DNA from: [Actinomadura] parvosata subsp. kistnae
GTDB taxonomy: Bacteria; Actinomycetota; Actinomycetes; Streptosporangiales; Streptosporangiaceae
Assembly: GCF_900323885.1 (NCBI RefSeq)
Contig: NZ_OOHJ01000030.1
Span: 806,001 to 870,000, forward strand
Reading direction: 5' to 3'
Length of the DNA stretch: 64,000 bases
How positions within the stretch are numbered: the stretch's first letter is position 1; each line of letters begins with the position of its first letter. The notes under the pieces were generated by a model that had not been told where the DNA came from, ran no database searches, and saw nothing but the letters and a program-made list of their open reading frames with translations. A program made the translations under genes and the position numbers. Of this stretch, positions 7,839-15,824 are shown one piece after another.

Positions 7839-8795
7839 TCAGGTGGTGGTTCGCCGTGCCCTGTGGAGGGCGGCGCGGGCTCGGGCCGCCATGGCCTCGT
7901 CCACCATGTCGCCCTCGAAGACGATCGCGCCCGCGCCGCTCGCCTGAGCCTGCTCCATGGCGGCGAGCAGGCGCTCGTAGCGGGCCAGCTCCTCCGGGGT
8001 GGGAGAGAAGACCTCGTTGATGACGGGCACGTGGGAGGGATGGATGACGATCATGCCCTCGTAGCCGAGCGAGCGGTTCTGCTCGGCGAAGGCGCGCAGG
8101 CCGTCGAGGTCGGCGATGTCCGTCCACAGCCCCGCGACGGGGCACGGCACGCCCGCGGCCCTGGCGTCGAGCAGAACGCGGGCGCGCAGGGCCAGCGTCT
8201 CCGTGCCGGACGGGCTCCAGCGGTAGCCGACGGCCCGCTCGACGTCGCCGCCCTTGCCGGTGACGGCGCCGAGGTAGGCGACGCGCGGCGCGGCGCGGGC
8301 GATCTCGTACGCCTCGCGCAGCGCCGCCGCGCTCTCCAGCAGCGGGACGAGGGCGATGTGCCCGTCGGGCAGGCCGTGCTCGCGCTCGCACCAGCTCAGC
8401 AGCCGGTCGGCCAGCCGCACGTCGTCGGGGCCGTGCACCTTGGGCAGCACCACGGCGGTGAGGTGGGGGTGGGCGACGGCGCGCAGGTCCTCGGCGCCTG
8501 CCCAGCCGTCGAGCGGGTTGACGCGGACGAGGAGCGCCAGGTCGCCGGTCGTGTTCGCGACGGCTTCGGCCACGGCGGCGCGGGCGGCGGCCTTCCCGTC
8601 CGGGGGGACGGCGTCCTCCAGGTCGAGGATGGCGGCGTCGGCCCCGGCGGCCTCGGCCTTGGCCAGCCAGCCGGTCCTGGTGCCGGGCACGAACAGCAGC
8701 GAACGCAGCGGCGGGCGTCCGGACGGCACTCCACCACTCCGCGGCGGGCGTTCGGAGGGCGCCTCACTGCTCCCCTGCGGGCGTTCGGACGGCAC
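7839..8795 (-). CDS. HpcH/HpaI aldolase, CitE-like acyl-CoA lyase
   Basis: About 296 residues match the CitE/malyl-CoA lyase family (RSLLFVPGTR, LDLEDAV, LVRVNPLDG, VLPKVHG, GMIVIHPSHV). These TIM-barrel, Mg-dependent enzymes cleave beta-hydroxyacyl-CoA thioesters or hydrolyse them. The start is uncertain. GTG at 8795 has AGGAG upstream and gives 318 residues, with a tandem 11-residue repeat at the N terminus. GTG at 8729 gives the usual family length. The gene follows the CoA-transferase stop by 22 bases, so the two probably act in sequence: CoA transfer, then C-C cleavage. Candidate substrates are citramalyl-, malyl- or 3-hydroxy-3-methylglutaryl-CoA. Confidence 0.82.
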   Translation of the reverse strand: MPSERPQGSSEAPSERPPRSGGVPSGRPPLRSLLFVPGTRTGWLAKAEAAGADAAILDLEDAVPPDGKAAARAAVAEAVANTTGDLALLVRVNPLDGWAGAEDLRAVAHPHLTAVVLPKVHGPDDVRLADRLLSWCEREHGLPDGHIALVPLLESAAALREAYEIARAAPRVAYLGAVTGKGGDVERAVGYRWSPSGTETLALRARVLLDARAAGVPCPVAGLWTDIADLDGLRAFAEQNRSLGYEGMIVIHPSHVPVINEVFSPTPEELARYERLLAAMEQAQASGAGAIVFEGDMVDEAMAARARAALHRARRTTT

Positions 8796-8822
8796 CCCAC
8801 TGCTCTCCTGCGGGCGTTCAGA
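8704..8822. repeat. 33-bp tandem repeat at CoA-transferase/CitE junction
   Basis: Three full 33-bp units (8790-8822, 8757-8789, 8724-8756) and a partial one (8704-8723). On the minus strand each begins TCYGAACGCCCGC. The first unit contains the CoA-transferase stop codon; in later units the same position reads TCCGA, so the stop is lost and the frame is open. The units carry alternative GTG starts and ribosome-site-like AGGAG or GGGAG. They read as SERPQESSGVP-like 11-mers if translated. Confidence 0.8.
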
Positions 8823-10011
8823 TGACACCGCGTCGCTCCAGCTCCGCGAGCTCGTCGGCGGGCAGGCCGAGCCAGTCGCGGTAGACGAGCGCGTTGTCCT
8901 CGCCCAGTGCGGGGCCGGTGCGCCAGATGTGGCCCGGCGCCTGGCGGAAGTGCGGGAGCGCGGCCTGCATGCGGACGGGCCCAAGGTCGGGGTCGTCAAC
9001 GGTGACGATGTCGCCGCGTTCGGCGTAGACGGGGTCGGCGACGATGTCGGCGGCGGTGAAGACGCGCGAGGCGACCACTTCCGCCTTGGCGAACGCGCGC
9101 AGGCACTCCTCGGTGCTGCGGGCCGCCACCCAGGCGCGCAGCTCGGCGTCCAGCCGTTCCCGGCCGGCGAGCTGCTGGGCGGTGGTGGCGTACTCCTGCT
9201 CGGGCAGGCCCAGGAGGCGGACGACGTTCAGCACCGACCTCAGCGTGGCGGAGGTGACGGTGATCCAGTCGGCGTCGGCCGACAGGTAGGTGTTGATGAC
9301 GGCGGCGGGGGCGACGGCGAGCTGGTTGCCGGACCTGCCGGGGACGACGCCGAGCTGGTCGTGGGTGATGACCTGCCATTCGACGAGCCGGAACAGCGGC
9401 TCGAACAGGGCCAGGTCGATCCATTCCCCGTCGAAGGAGGGGTCGTTCGCGCGGCGGTGCAGGGCGGCGAGCACGGCGTAGGCGCCCATGAGGCCGGTGA
9501 CGGCGTCCCCGTGGGAGAAGCCGGTGTGCACGGGGGGCCCGTCCGGGAAGCCGGTCAGGTGCACCACGCCACTGCGGGCCTCGCCGACCTTGCCGAAGCC
9601 GGGCGCGTCGTCCTGCGCGCCGAAGCCGCTGACCTGCAGCAGGACGGCCTTAGGGTTGATGCGGTGCACGCTGTCCCAGTCGAGCCCCCACGCCCGCAGC
9701 CGCGACGCGCGCAGCGTGACGATGACGACGTCCGCCCAGGCCACGAGCCGCTGGGCGACCTCGCGGCCGTCGGGGTCGTGCAGGTCGAGCGTGACCGAGC
9801 GCTTGTTGCGGCCGGCGACCTTGAACCACAGCGGCACGCCGTCCCGGGTGGGCCCCATCGCGCGGGCGGCGTCGCCACTGCCGGGCGGCTCGACATGGAC
9901 GACGTCCGCTCCCTGGTCGGCGAGCAGCGAGCCGGCCAGCGGCCCGGCCACCACGTGGGCGAACTCGACCACCTTCAACCCGCGCAACTGCCCGCGCTGT
10001 TCAACGGCCAC
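8818..10011 (-). CDS. CaiB/BaiF family CoA-transferase (class III)
   Basis: A 397-residue class III CoA-transferase. These enzymes move CoA between carboxylic acids by way of an aspartyl thioester. Visible features are the N-terminal LRGLKVVEFAHVVAGPLAG, the CoA-binding region VVHVEPPGSGD, NKRSVTLDL and the likely catalytic Asp in SHGDAVTG. The GTG start at 10011 is preceded by GGAGTCG at good spacing. Upstream codons fall in a low-complexity repeat and are probably not translated. Its pairing with the CitE-like lyase suggests that it activates an imported hydroxy-di- or tricarboxylate. Confidence 0.88.
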   Translation of the reverse strand: MAVEQRGQLRGLKVVEFAHVVAGPLAGSLLADQGADVVHVEPPGSGDAARAMGPTRDGVPLWFKVAGRNKRSVTLDLHDPDGREVAQRLVAWADVVIVTLRASRLRAWGLDWDSVHRINPKAVLLQVSGFGAQDDAPGFGKVGEARSGVVHLTGFPDGPPVHTGFSHGDAVTGLMGAYAVLAALHRRANDPSFDGEWIDLALFEPLFRLVEWQVITHDQLGVVPGRSGNQLAVAPAAVINTYLSADADWITVTSATLRSVLNVVRLLGLPEQEYATTAQQLAGRERLDAELRAWVAARSTEECLRAFAKAEVVASRVFTAADIVADPVYAERGDIVTVDDPDLGPVRMQAALPHFRQAPGHIWRTGPALGEDNALVYRDWLGLPADELAELERRGVI

Positions 10012-10019
10012 GCAACGAC

Positions 10020-10092
10020 TCCTTCGACCTGCTCGACTTCGGCCTGCTCGACCTCGACCTGCTCGACTTCGGCCCGCTACGGCTTCGGCCGC
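10020..10092. repeat. short low-complexity repeat upstream of CoA-transferase
   Basis: About five degenerate copies of CTGCTCGACTTCGGC (15 bases) stand just upstream of the CoA-transferase start. Reading through them would only add Arg/Gly/Ala-rich residues to that protein, so I treat them as non-coding. The roughly 95 bases between here and the LysR gene end show nothing clear. Confidence 0.5.
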
Positions 10093-10185
10093 TCGGATCC
10101 GGCCCGCTCGACGGAGCTTCATCGTGCACAGGTGCGGCGATGCGGGTCCAGCACAGGAAGCGGATTAATTCATGCGCTTCCCGGA

Positions 10186-11115
10186 TCAATGGGTGATCCA
10201 GGCCGCGCCCTCCGGCACCTCCCGCCCTTCGGTGCGGGCCTCGTCCAGCAGGTCGAGGAACGCGGCGGCGGCGGGCGGCAGGGTGCGGCGGGCCCGTACG
10301 ACGATGTCGAGCCGCCGCTCGACGGCGGGGCCGACCAGCGTGCGGTGCACCACGTGCCCGGGCCCCAGCAGCGGCAGCACGAGGGCGGGCATGGCCGACA
10401 CGCCGAGCCCGGCGGCGACCAGCCCGCCCACCGTCGCCACGTTCCCGGCCTCCGCCGCGGGAGCCACCACCGCGCCGGCCTGCTCGAACGCCGCGTCGGT
10501 GAGCCGGCGCACGCTGGACTCGGGGCCGACGGCCAGGAACGGCTGGGCGGCGAGGTCCTCCCAGGTGACCTCGTCGCGGTCGGCGAGCGGATGGCTCTCG
10601 GGCAGCACGGCGCGGAAGCGGTCGCGGATCAGCGGCCGGTGCTCCAGCCGGTCGGAGGCGGCGCCGACGGTGGTGACGGCGAAGTCGGCGTCGCCGTTCA
10701 GCACCTTGCCGAGCACGGCCCGCTCCAGGCCGTCCATGATGCGCACGCTCACGCCGGGCCGCCGCCCGCGGAATGCGGAGATCAGCCGGGGCAGCAGCAC
10801 GGCCGCGACGGACGGGAGGGTCGCCATGGCCACCACGCCGGACTCGCCCAGCAGGTAGCGGCGCAGTTGTTTCATCCCGGACCGGTGGGCGTCGACGATC
10901 TGCTCGGCCACGCGCAGGGTCTCGCGGCCGGCGGCGGTGAGCTGCACGTTGCGGGTGTCGCGCTCCAGCAGCCGGACGCCGAGCACCCGTTCCAGGTCGG
11001 AGACGGCGCGGCTCAGCGTCGACTGGGAGACGCGCAGGCGCGCGGCGGCGGCGGTGAACCCGCCGGCCTGCGCGACGGCGACGTAGGCGGCGAGTTGCCG
11101 CAGGCTGGTGTCCAC
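10186..11115 (-). CDS. LysR family transcriptional regulator
   Basis: A 309-residue LTTR. The winged helix-turn-helix is in the first 60 residues (RQLAAYVAVAQAGGFTAAAARL, SQSTLSRAVSDLE). The rest is a periplasmic-binding-like effector domain. It starts with GTG and is divergent from the CitMHS carrier gene; the CoA-transferase and CitE genes lie downstream on its own strand. This position suggests that it controls both arms of the locus in response to the imported acid or its CoA ester. Confidence 0.9.
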   Translation of the reverse strand: MDTSLRQLAAYVAVAQAGGFTAAAARLRVSQSTLSRAVSDLERVLGVRLLERDTRNVQLTAAGRETLRVAEQIVDAHRSGMKQLRRYLLGESGVVAMATLPSVAAVLLPRLISAFRGRRPGVSVRIMDGLERAVLGKVLNGDADFAVTTVGAASDRLEHRPLIRDRFRAVLPESHPLADRDEVTWEDLAAQPFLAVGPESSVRRLTDAAFEQAGAVVAPAAEAGNVATVGGLVAAGLGVSAMPALVLPLLGPGHVVHRTLVGPAVERRLDIVVRARRTLPPAAAAFLDLLDEARTEGREVPEGAAWITH

Positions 11116-11128
11116 AGCTCACCACTTT

Positions 11129-11167
11129 TGCGCATAGCGCATGGATAAATCCACCTTTGATGGTGGA
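11129..11167. promoter_or_regulatory. LysR-type control region with two inverted repeats
   Basis: Two perfect inverted repeats lie between the divergent LysR and carrier genes: TGCGC-ATA-GCGCA (11129-11141) and TCCACC-TTTGAT-GGTGGA (11150-11167). The second fits the interrupted dyad typical of LysR sites. The local sequence is more AT-rich than the surroundings, as expected for overlapping promoters. Confidence 0.6.
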
Positions 11168-11226
11168 CGTGAAACGTCGCCGCTCGGAAACTTGCCCGTA
11201 ACCTCCCGCCCGGCGAAAGGCGCCAG

Positions 11227-12546
11227 ATGATCGCGATACTCGGCTTCCTCACCATCGGCCTGTTCCTGGTGCTGACCATGACCAGGCGCGTATCGGTGCT
11301 CACCGCGCTCGTGCTGGTGCCCGTGGCCACGGCGCTGGTGGGCGGCTTCGCCTCCGGGATGGGCCCGATGATCCTGGAGGGGCTGGGCAAGGTCGCGCCC
11401 ACGGGCATCATGATCGCCTTCGCGGTCCTGTACTTCAGCCTGATGATCGACAGCGGCCTGTTCGACCCGCTGATCAGGGGCATCCTGCGCCTGGCCAAGG
11501 ACGACCCGCTGCGCATCGCGGTCGGCACCGCCGTCCTGACCATGTGCGTGGCCCTCGACGGCGACGGCGCCTCCACCTTCCTCATCACCGTTTCGGCCCT
11601 GCTGCCCGTCTACAAGCGGCTCGGCATGAGCCCGCTGGTGCTCACCGGCGTCGTCGCCCTGGGCGCGGGCGTGATGAACATGGTGCCCTGGGGCGGGCCC
11701 ACCGCCCGCGCGATGGCGGTGCTGAAGCTGGACGCCTCCCAGGTGTTCGCCCCGGTGCTGCCCGCCATGGTCGCCGGCATCGCGTGGGTGCTGGTCGCGG
11801 CGTACCTGATCGGGCTGCGCGAGCGCCGCCGCCTGGGCGCGGCGTCCCTGCCCGCCGAGCCCCAGCCCGAGCCCGAGCCGGTACGGGGAGACGGGCCCGG
11901 CACCCAGCTCGCCCCGGAGCGCAGGAGCACGGCCCTGACCGTGTTCAACCTCGTGCTCACCGTCGTGCTGCTGGTCGCGCTGGTTCTGCAGGTGATGCCG
12001 CTGCCGGTGCTGTTCGTGCTCGGCTTCGCGATCGCCGCCGTCGTCAACCTGCCCACCTGGGAGAAGCAGCAGGCGCTGCTCGACAAGCACGCCAAGAGCG
12101 TCGTCCTGGTCACCACCATGATCTTCGCGGCCGGCGTCTTCACCGGCATTCTCAACGGCACCAAGATGATCGACCAGATGGCCACCGCGTTCGTCGGCGT
12201 CATCCCCGACTCCTTCGGCGGTCACCTGCCGCTGCTCGTGGCGATCACCAGCATGCCGCTCAGCCTCGTCTTCACCCCCGACGCCTACTACTTCGGCGTC
12301 CTGCCGGTGCTGGCGCAGACCGCCGCCGGCTTCGGCATCGACTCCGCCGAGATCGCCCGGGCGGCCGTCCTCGGCCAGATGACCACCGGCTTCCCGCTCA
12401 GCCCGCTCACCGCCGCCACGTTCATCCTGGTCGGCATGAGCGGGGTGCAGCTCGGGCAGCACCAGCGCTTCATCTTCGGCTGGGCGTTCGCCACCACCGC
12501 CGTCATGACCGTCGTCGCGCTGCTGACCGGCGCCATCTCGTTCTGA
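11227..12546 (+). CDS. CitMHS family citrate/organic-acid transporter
   Basis: A 439-residue inner-membrane carrier with about 12 hydrophobic helices. It resembles CitMHS proteins, which import metal-citrate or similar complexes with protons. Family-like stretches are VALDGDGASTFLITVSALLPVYKRLG near residues 102-127 (two segments), VMNMVPWGGPTARA and PDAYYFGVLPVLAQTA. A central cytoplasmic loop is rich in Pro and Glu (PAEPQPEPEPV). The ATG follows GAAAGG. Thirteen bases separate it from the first esterase gene, so the three plus-strand genes form an operon. Confidence 0.87.
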   Translation: MIAILGFLTIGLFLVLTMTRRVSVLTALVLVPVATALVGGFASGMGPMILEGLGKVAPTGIMIAFAVLYFSLMIDSGLFDPLIRGILRLAKDDPLRIAVGTAVLTMCVALDGDGASTFLITVSALLPVYKRLGMSPLVLTGVVALGAGVMNMVPWGGPTARAMAVLKLDASQVFAPVLPAMVAGIAWVLVAAYLIGLRERRRLGAASLPAEPQPEPEPVRGDGPGTQLAPERRSTALTVFNLVLTVVLLVALVLQVMPLPVLFVLGFAIAAVVNLPTWEKQQALLDKHAKSVVLVTTMIFAAGVFTGILNGTKMIDQMATAFVGVIPDSFGGHLPLLVAITSMPLSLVFTPDAYYFGVLPVLAQTAAGFGIDSAEIARAAVLGQMTTGFPLSPLTAATFILVGMSGVQLGQHQRFIFGWAFATTAVMTVVALLTGAISF

Positions 12547-12558
12547 GGAGACCCCTTC

Positions 12559-14046
12559 ATGACGTACGGCCACGTCCTCGCCGCCCTGTCCACCGCGTTC
12601 ACCACGCTCACCGCGCCCGCCGCCCCGGCCGACCCGTTCTTCTCCTACGAGCGGCCCGCCACCTACGAGGTGCGCACCGAACGCGTCCAGGTGCCGCTGC
12701 GCGACGGCGGCCACCTGGCCTGCGACCTGCACCGGCCCGCCGCCGAGGGCCGCTTCCCGGTGATCGTGTACGACTACACCGCCTACGACCAGCTCGAAAC
12801 GCTCGGCCGGGCCGCGGCCTGGTTCGTCGCCCGTGGCTACAACGCCGCCGTCTGCAACGCCCGCGGCTCCGGCGACTCGCCCGGCCACCTCGACCCGTTC
12901 AGCGCCCAGGAGCAGCGCGACAACTACGACCTCATCGAATGGCTGGCCGTGCAGCCCTGGTCCACCGGCAAGGTCGGGCAGACGGGCGTCAGCTACGGCG
13001 GCCACTCCTCCCTGCTCGTCGCGGTCAACAAGCCGCCCCACCTGGCCGCGATCATCCCCGTGGACGGCATCAGCGACTGGTACGAGAACACGATCTACCG
13101 CGGCGGCATCTACTCGGCCAGGATCCGCGACTGGCAGCGCGCCGTCGCCCCCGACACCCTGACGACCTACGCCCAGCACCCGCTCTACGACGACTTCTGG
13201 CGCGAGCGCAGCGTCAAGGCCCGCTGGAAGGACCTCGACGTTCCGGTCCTGGAGATCGCCGGCTGGTACGACCGCTACCGCCAGGCCATGGTGGACAACT
13301 TCCGCGCCCGTCCCCGTAACGTCTGGCTCGTGGCCGGGCCCTGGCAGCACGGCTGGCCCGCCGGGCAGCCCGCCGACATCGGCAACGGCGCCTACCTCGC
13401 CTGGTGGGACCGCTGGCTCGGCGGACGCCGGGACGCCCCGCTGCCCGCCGCCAAGGTCACCTCCTACGAGGCCGGCGCCGGCGGCGGCTGGAAGAGCTGG
13501 TCCACCTGGCCGCCGCCGGGCGCCCGCCGGGAACGGCTCGGCCTCGGCGGCGACGGCACGCTGACTCCCCGCCCCGGCGCCCCCGCGGTGCGTCGCTTCG
13601 CCGTCAACACCGACGAGGCGCCCGCGACCCCGGACGAACGCCTGACGTTCCAGACGCAGCCCTACGGCTCCGACCTGGTCCTGACCGGCGAGATCACCGC
13701 CGAGGTCCGGGCCGCCTTCACCGCCACCGACGGCAACATCGCCGTCGTCGCCGAGGACGTGCGCCCCGACGGCACGGCCACCCGCATCACGCAGGGCTGG
13801 CTCAAGGCCAGCCACCGCTTCGGGCACACCCGCGCCGTCCCCGTCCGCCCCGGCAAGACCTACGACCTGACGATCCGCACCTGGCCGACCCACTACCGGC
13901 TCGCCGCCGGCCACAGCCTGCGCGTCACCGTCTCCAGCGACGACTACCCGGAGATCGACTCCGACGCCCCTGCGGGCCACGTCGACCTGCGCCTCGGCCG
14001 CGGCGGCACCGGCATCACCCTCACCACGTGGACGGAGCCGCGATGA
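12559..14046 (+). CDS. secreted CocE/NonD family hydrolase
   Basis: A 495-residue serine hydrolase of the X-Pro dipeptidyl-peptidase/cocaine esterase type. The N terminus looks like a signal peptide ending near AAPA. The nucleophile elbow is GVSYGG, the acid is probably the Asp of AGWYDRY and the base the His of GPWQHG. The C-terminal third is the jelly-roll domain of the family (LVLTGEITAEVRAA to RLGRGGTG). It cleaves ester or amide bonds outside the cell. It sits between the organic-acid carrier and a second esterase and overlaps the latter by ATGA. Confidence 0.88.
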   Translation: MTYGHVLAALSTAFTTLTAPAAPADPFFSYERPATYEVRTERVQVPLRDGGHLACDLHRPAAEGRFPVIVYDYTAYDQLETLGRAAAWFVARGYNAAVCNARGSGDSPGHLDPFSAQEQRDNYDLIEWLAVQPWSTGKVGQTGVSYGGHSSLLVAVNKPPHLAAIIPVDGISDWYENTIYRGGIYSARIRDWQRAVAPDTLTTYAQHPLYDDFWRERSVKARWKDLDVPVLEIAGWYDRYRQAMVDNFRARPRNVWLVAGPWQHGWPAGQPADIGNGAYLAWWDRWLGGRRDAPLPAAKVTSYEAGAGGGWKSWSTWPPPGARRERLGLGGDGTLTPRPGAPAVRRFAVNTDEAPATPDERLTFQTQPYGSDLVLTGEITAEVRAAFTATDGNIAVVAEDVRPDGTATRITQGWLKASHRFGHTRAVPVRPGKTYDLTIRTWPTHYRLAAGHSLRVTVSSDDYPEIDSDAPAGHVDLRLGRGGTGITLTTWTEPR

Positions 14047-15566
14047 CCCGCCTGCGCGCCTTCCTGACCGCGATCGCCGTCCTCTCCGTCACCTTGGTGC
14101 CGGGAACCCCCGCGACCGCCGCCTCGGGCGGCCGGGCCTGCGAAAACCTGACCGCCGTCCGGCTGCCGCACACGACGATCACCACCGCCGAGTCCGTGCC
14201 CGCCGGCGCCTACACCGCTCCCGACGGCCGCGCGCTGCCGTCCGTGCCCGCGTTCTGCCGCGTCCACGGCGTCGCCAGGCCGGTGCCCGGCTCCACCATC
14301 GGCTTCGAGGTGTGGATCCCCCGCCGGTGGAACCAGCGGCTGCTGATGTACGGCAACGGCGGCTACAGCTCCGCCATCGACTTCCCCTCCATGGGCGGCG
14401 CCGCCCTCGCGGCCGGGTACGCCACCGTCGGCACCGACACGGGCCACACCGGCGACGACCCCGACGTGTTCGTCCAGGGAGCGGCCAACCCGGAGATCAT
14501 CGTGGACTGGGGGCACCGGGCCGTCCACGAGACCATCGTCAACGCCAAGCTCCTCGTCGAGGCCCACACCGCGACCAGGCCCCGCTACTCCTACTTCGTC
14601 GGCTGCTCCACCGGCGGCCACCAGGCCCTCATGGAGGCCCAGCGCTACCCCGACGACTTCGACGGCATCGTGGCCGGCGCGCCGGGCAACAACCGGGTGG
14701 CGCTCAACGCCGGCTTTCTGTGGCAGTTCCTGGCCAACCACCAGCCCGGGGACGACACCGCCCCCATCGTCCCGGCGGCGAAGCTGCCGCTGCTCACCCG
14801 AGCCGCGGTCGAGCAGTGCCGCTCCGGCACCGACGATTTCCTCACCGACCCGCGCCGCTGCGGCTTCGACCCGGCCGTGCTGCGCTGCCGCTCCGGCGAC
14901 GCCCCCACCTGCCTGACCGCACGCCAGATCGAGGCCGTACGGACCATGTACGCCGGAGCCCGCGACCCGCGCACCGGCAAGCAGGTCTACCCGGGCTGGC
15001 CCGTCGGCAGCGAGGCGCCCGTGGTGGACGCCGCCGGCACGGTCCGGTCGGGATGGAGCGGCTACTGGGGCGGCACCGAGCCCGCCCGCGCCAACTTCTG
15101 GCGCTACTGGGTGTTCGGCGACCCCGGCTGGAACTGGTGGGACTTCGACTACCACCGCGACCTGCGCCGCGCCCAGGACAAGCTGGGGCGCGTCATCGAC
15201 GCCACCGACCCCGACCTGCGCCCCTTCCGCCGCAGCGGCGGCAAGCTCCTCATGTACGCGGGCTGGGCCGACCCGGTCGTCTCGGCGTACGACACCATCG
15301 ACTACTACCGCCGGGTCGTCGCCGTCACGTCGGGCGGCCGCGCCCGCGACACCGCCACCTTCGCCCGGCTGTTCCTCGCCCCCGGCATGACGCACTGCGG
15401 CGGCGGCCCCGGCCCGAACACCTTCGACAAGCTGACGCCGATCGTCGGCTGGGTGGAGCGGGGAACGGCCCCGGCCGAGATCCCCGCCACCAAGTACGTG
15501 AACGACGACCCGGCCGCGGGCGTCGTGACGACCCGCCCCCTCGTGCCGTTCCACATGACGGGGTGA
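14043..15566 (+). CDS. secreted tannase/feruloyl esterase family protein
   Basis: A 507-residue secreted esterase with a clear signal peptide (LRAFLTAIAVLSVTLVPGTPATA). The tannase/feruloyl esterase family is indicated by FVGCSTGGHQALMEAQRYPDDFDG (Ser nucleophile in CSTGG), LLMYAGWADPVVS (Asp) and GMTHCGGGPGP (His). Cys residues next to the Ser and His would bring the triad together through a disulfide, as in AoFaeB. It should release an acid from plant phenolic or hydroxyacid esters. The ATG overlaps the preceding stop by ATGA. A strong hairpin terminator follows. Confidence 0.9.
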   Translation: MTRLRAFLTAIAVLSVTLVPGTPATAASGGRACENLTAVRLPHTTITTAESVPAGAYTAPDGRALPSVPAFCRVHGVARPVPGSTIGFEVWIPRRWNQRLLMYGNGGYSSAIDFPSMGGAALAAGYATVGTDTGHTGDDPDVFVQGAANPEIIVDWGHRAVHETIVNAKLLVEAHTATRPRYSYFVGCSTGGHQALMEAQRYPDDFDGIVAGAPGNNRVALNAGFLWQFLANHQPGDDTAPIVPAAKLPLLTRAAVEQCRSGTDDFLTDPRRCGFDPAVLRCRSGDAPTCLTARQIEAVRTMYAGARDPRTGKQVYPGWPVGSEAPVVDAAGTVRSGWSGYWGGTEPARANFWRYWVFGDPGWNWWDFDYHRDLRRAQDKLGRVIDATDPDLRPFRRSGGKLLMYAGWADPVVSAYDTIDYYRRVVAVTSGGRARDTATFARLFLAPGMTHCGGGPGPNTFDKLTPIVGWVERGTAPAEIPATKYVNDDPAAGVVTTRPLVPFHMTG

Positions 15567-15590
15567 TGTCGAGAACGCTCCGGCCGCTCC

Positions 15591-15637
15591 GCCCCCTTCG
15601 CGTGCGCAGCCACACGGAACACCCACGCGAAGGGGGC
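15591..15637 (+). terminator. strong hairpin terminator
   Basis: A perfect 14-bp inverted repeat (GCCCCCTTCGCGTG and its complement) with a 19-base loop starts 24 bases after the tannase-like gene. There is no long T tract, as is usual in actinomycetes. It should end the carrier/esterase operon. Confidence 0.85.
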
Positions 15638-15661
15638 CTACGACCGGGCCATCGGAGCTCG

Positions 15662-15733
15662 TCGATCCGCCCCGGCTGGAGGTTCGTCATGCGCGACGGC
15701 AAGATCGCCGAGCACCGCTCCGCCCGGCCATGA
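15662..15733 (+). pseudogene. possible remnant of a SnoaL/NTF2-like protein
   Basis: The frame ending at 15733 reads RPGWRFVMRDGKIAEHRSARP. This resembles the last strand of SnoaL-like (NTF2 fold) proteins, which typically end with F-x-x-x-D-G-K-I-x-E-H. Nothing upstream in frame belongs to such a protein, because the terminator and the tannase-like gene lie there. If real, it is the 3' end of a gene whose body was deleted. The match is short and could be chance. Confidence 0.3.
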
Positions 15734-15824
15734 GCCGCGAGTCCGGTATCGGACAGGCCGGCCGCTGGGCAAGTGGCCCGGGAGGTCGCACGATGGGCTG
15801 AGGGTCGCGAGGAAGGACGCCGCC

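Noticed and set aside
11119..13980. 953-codon minus-strand open frame over the CitMHS and CocE genes
   Set aside because: The product is low-complexity Gly/Asp/Arg. Both plus-strand genes beneath it are well-recognised families with good starts.
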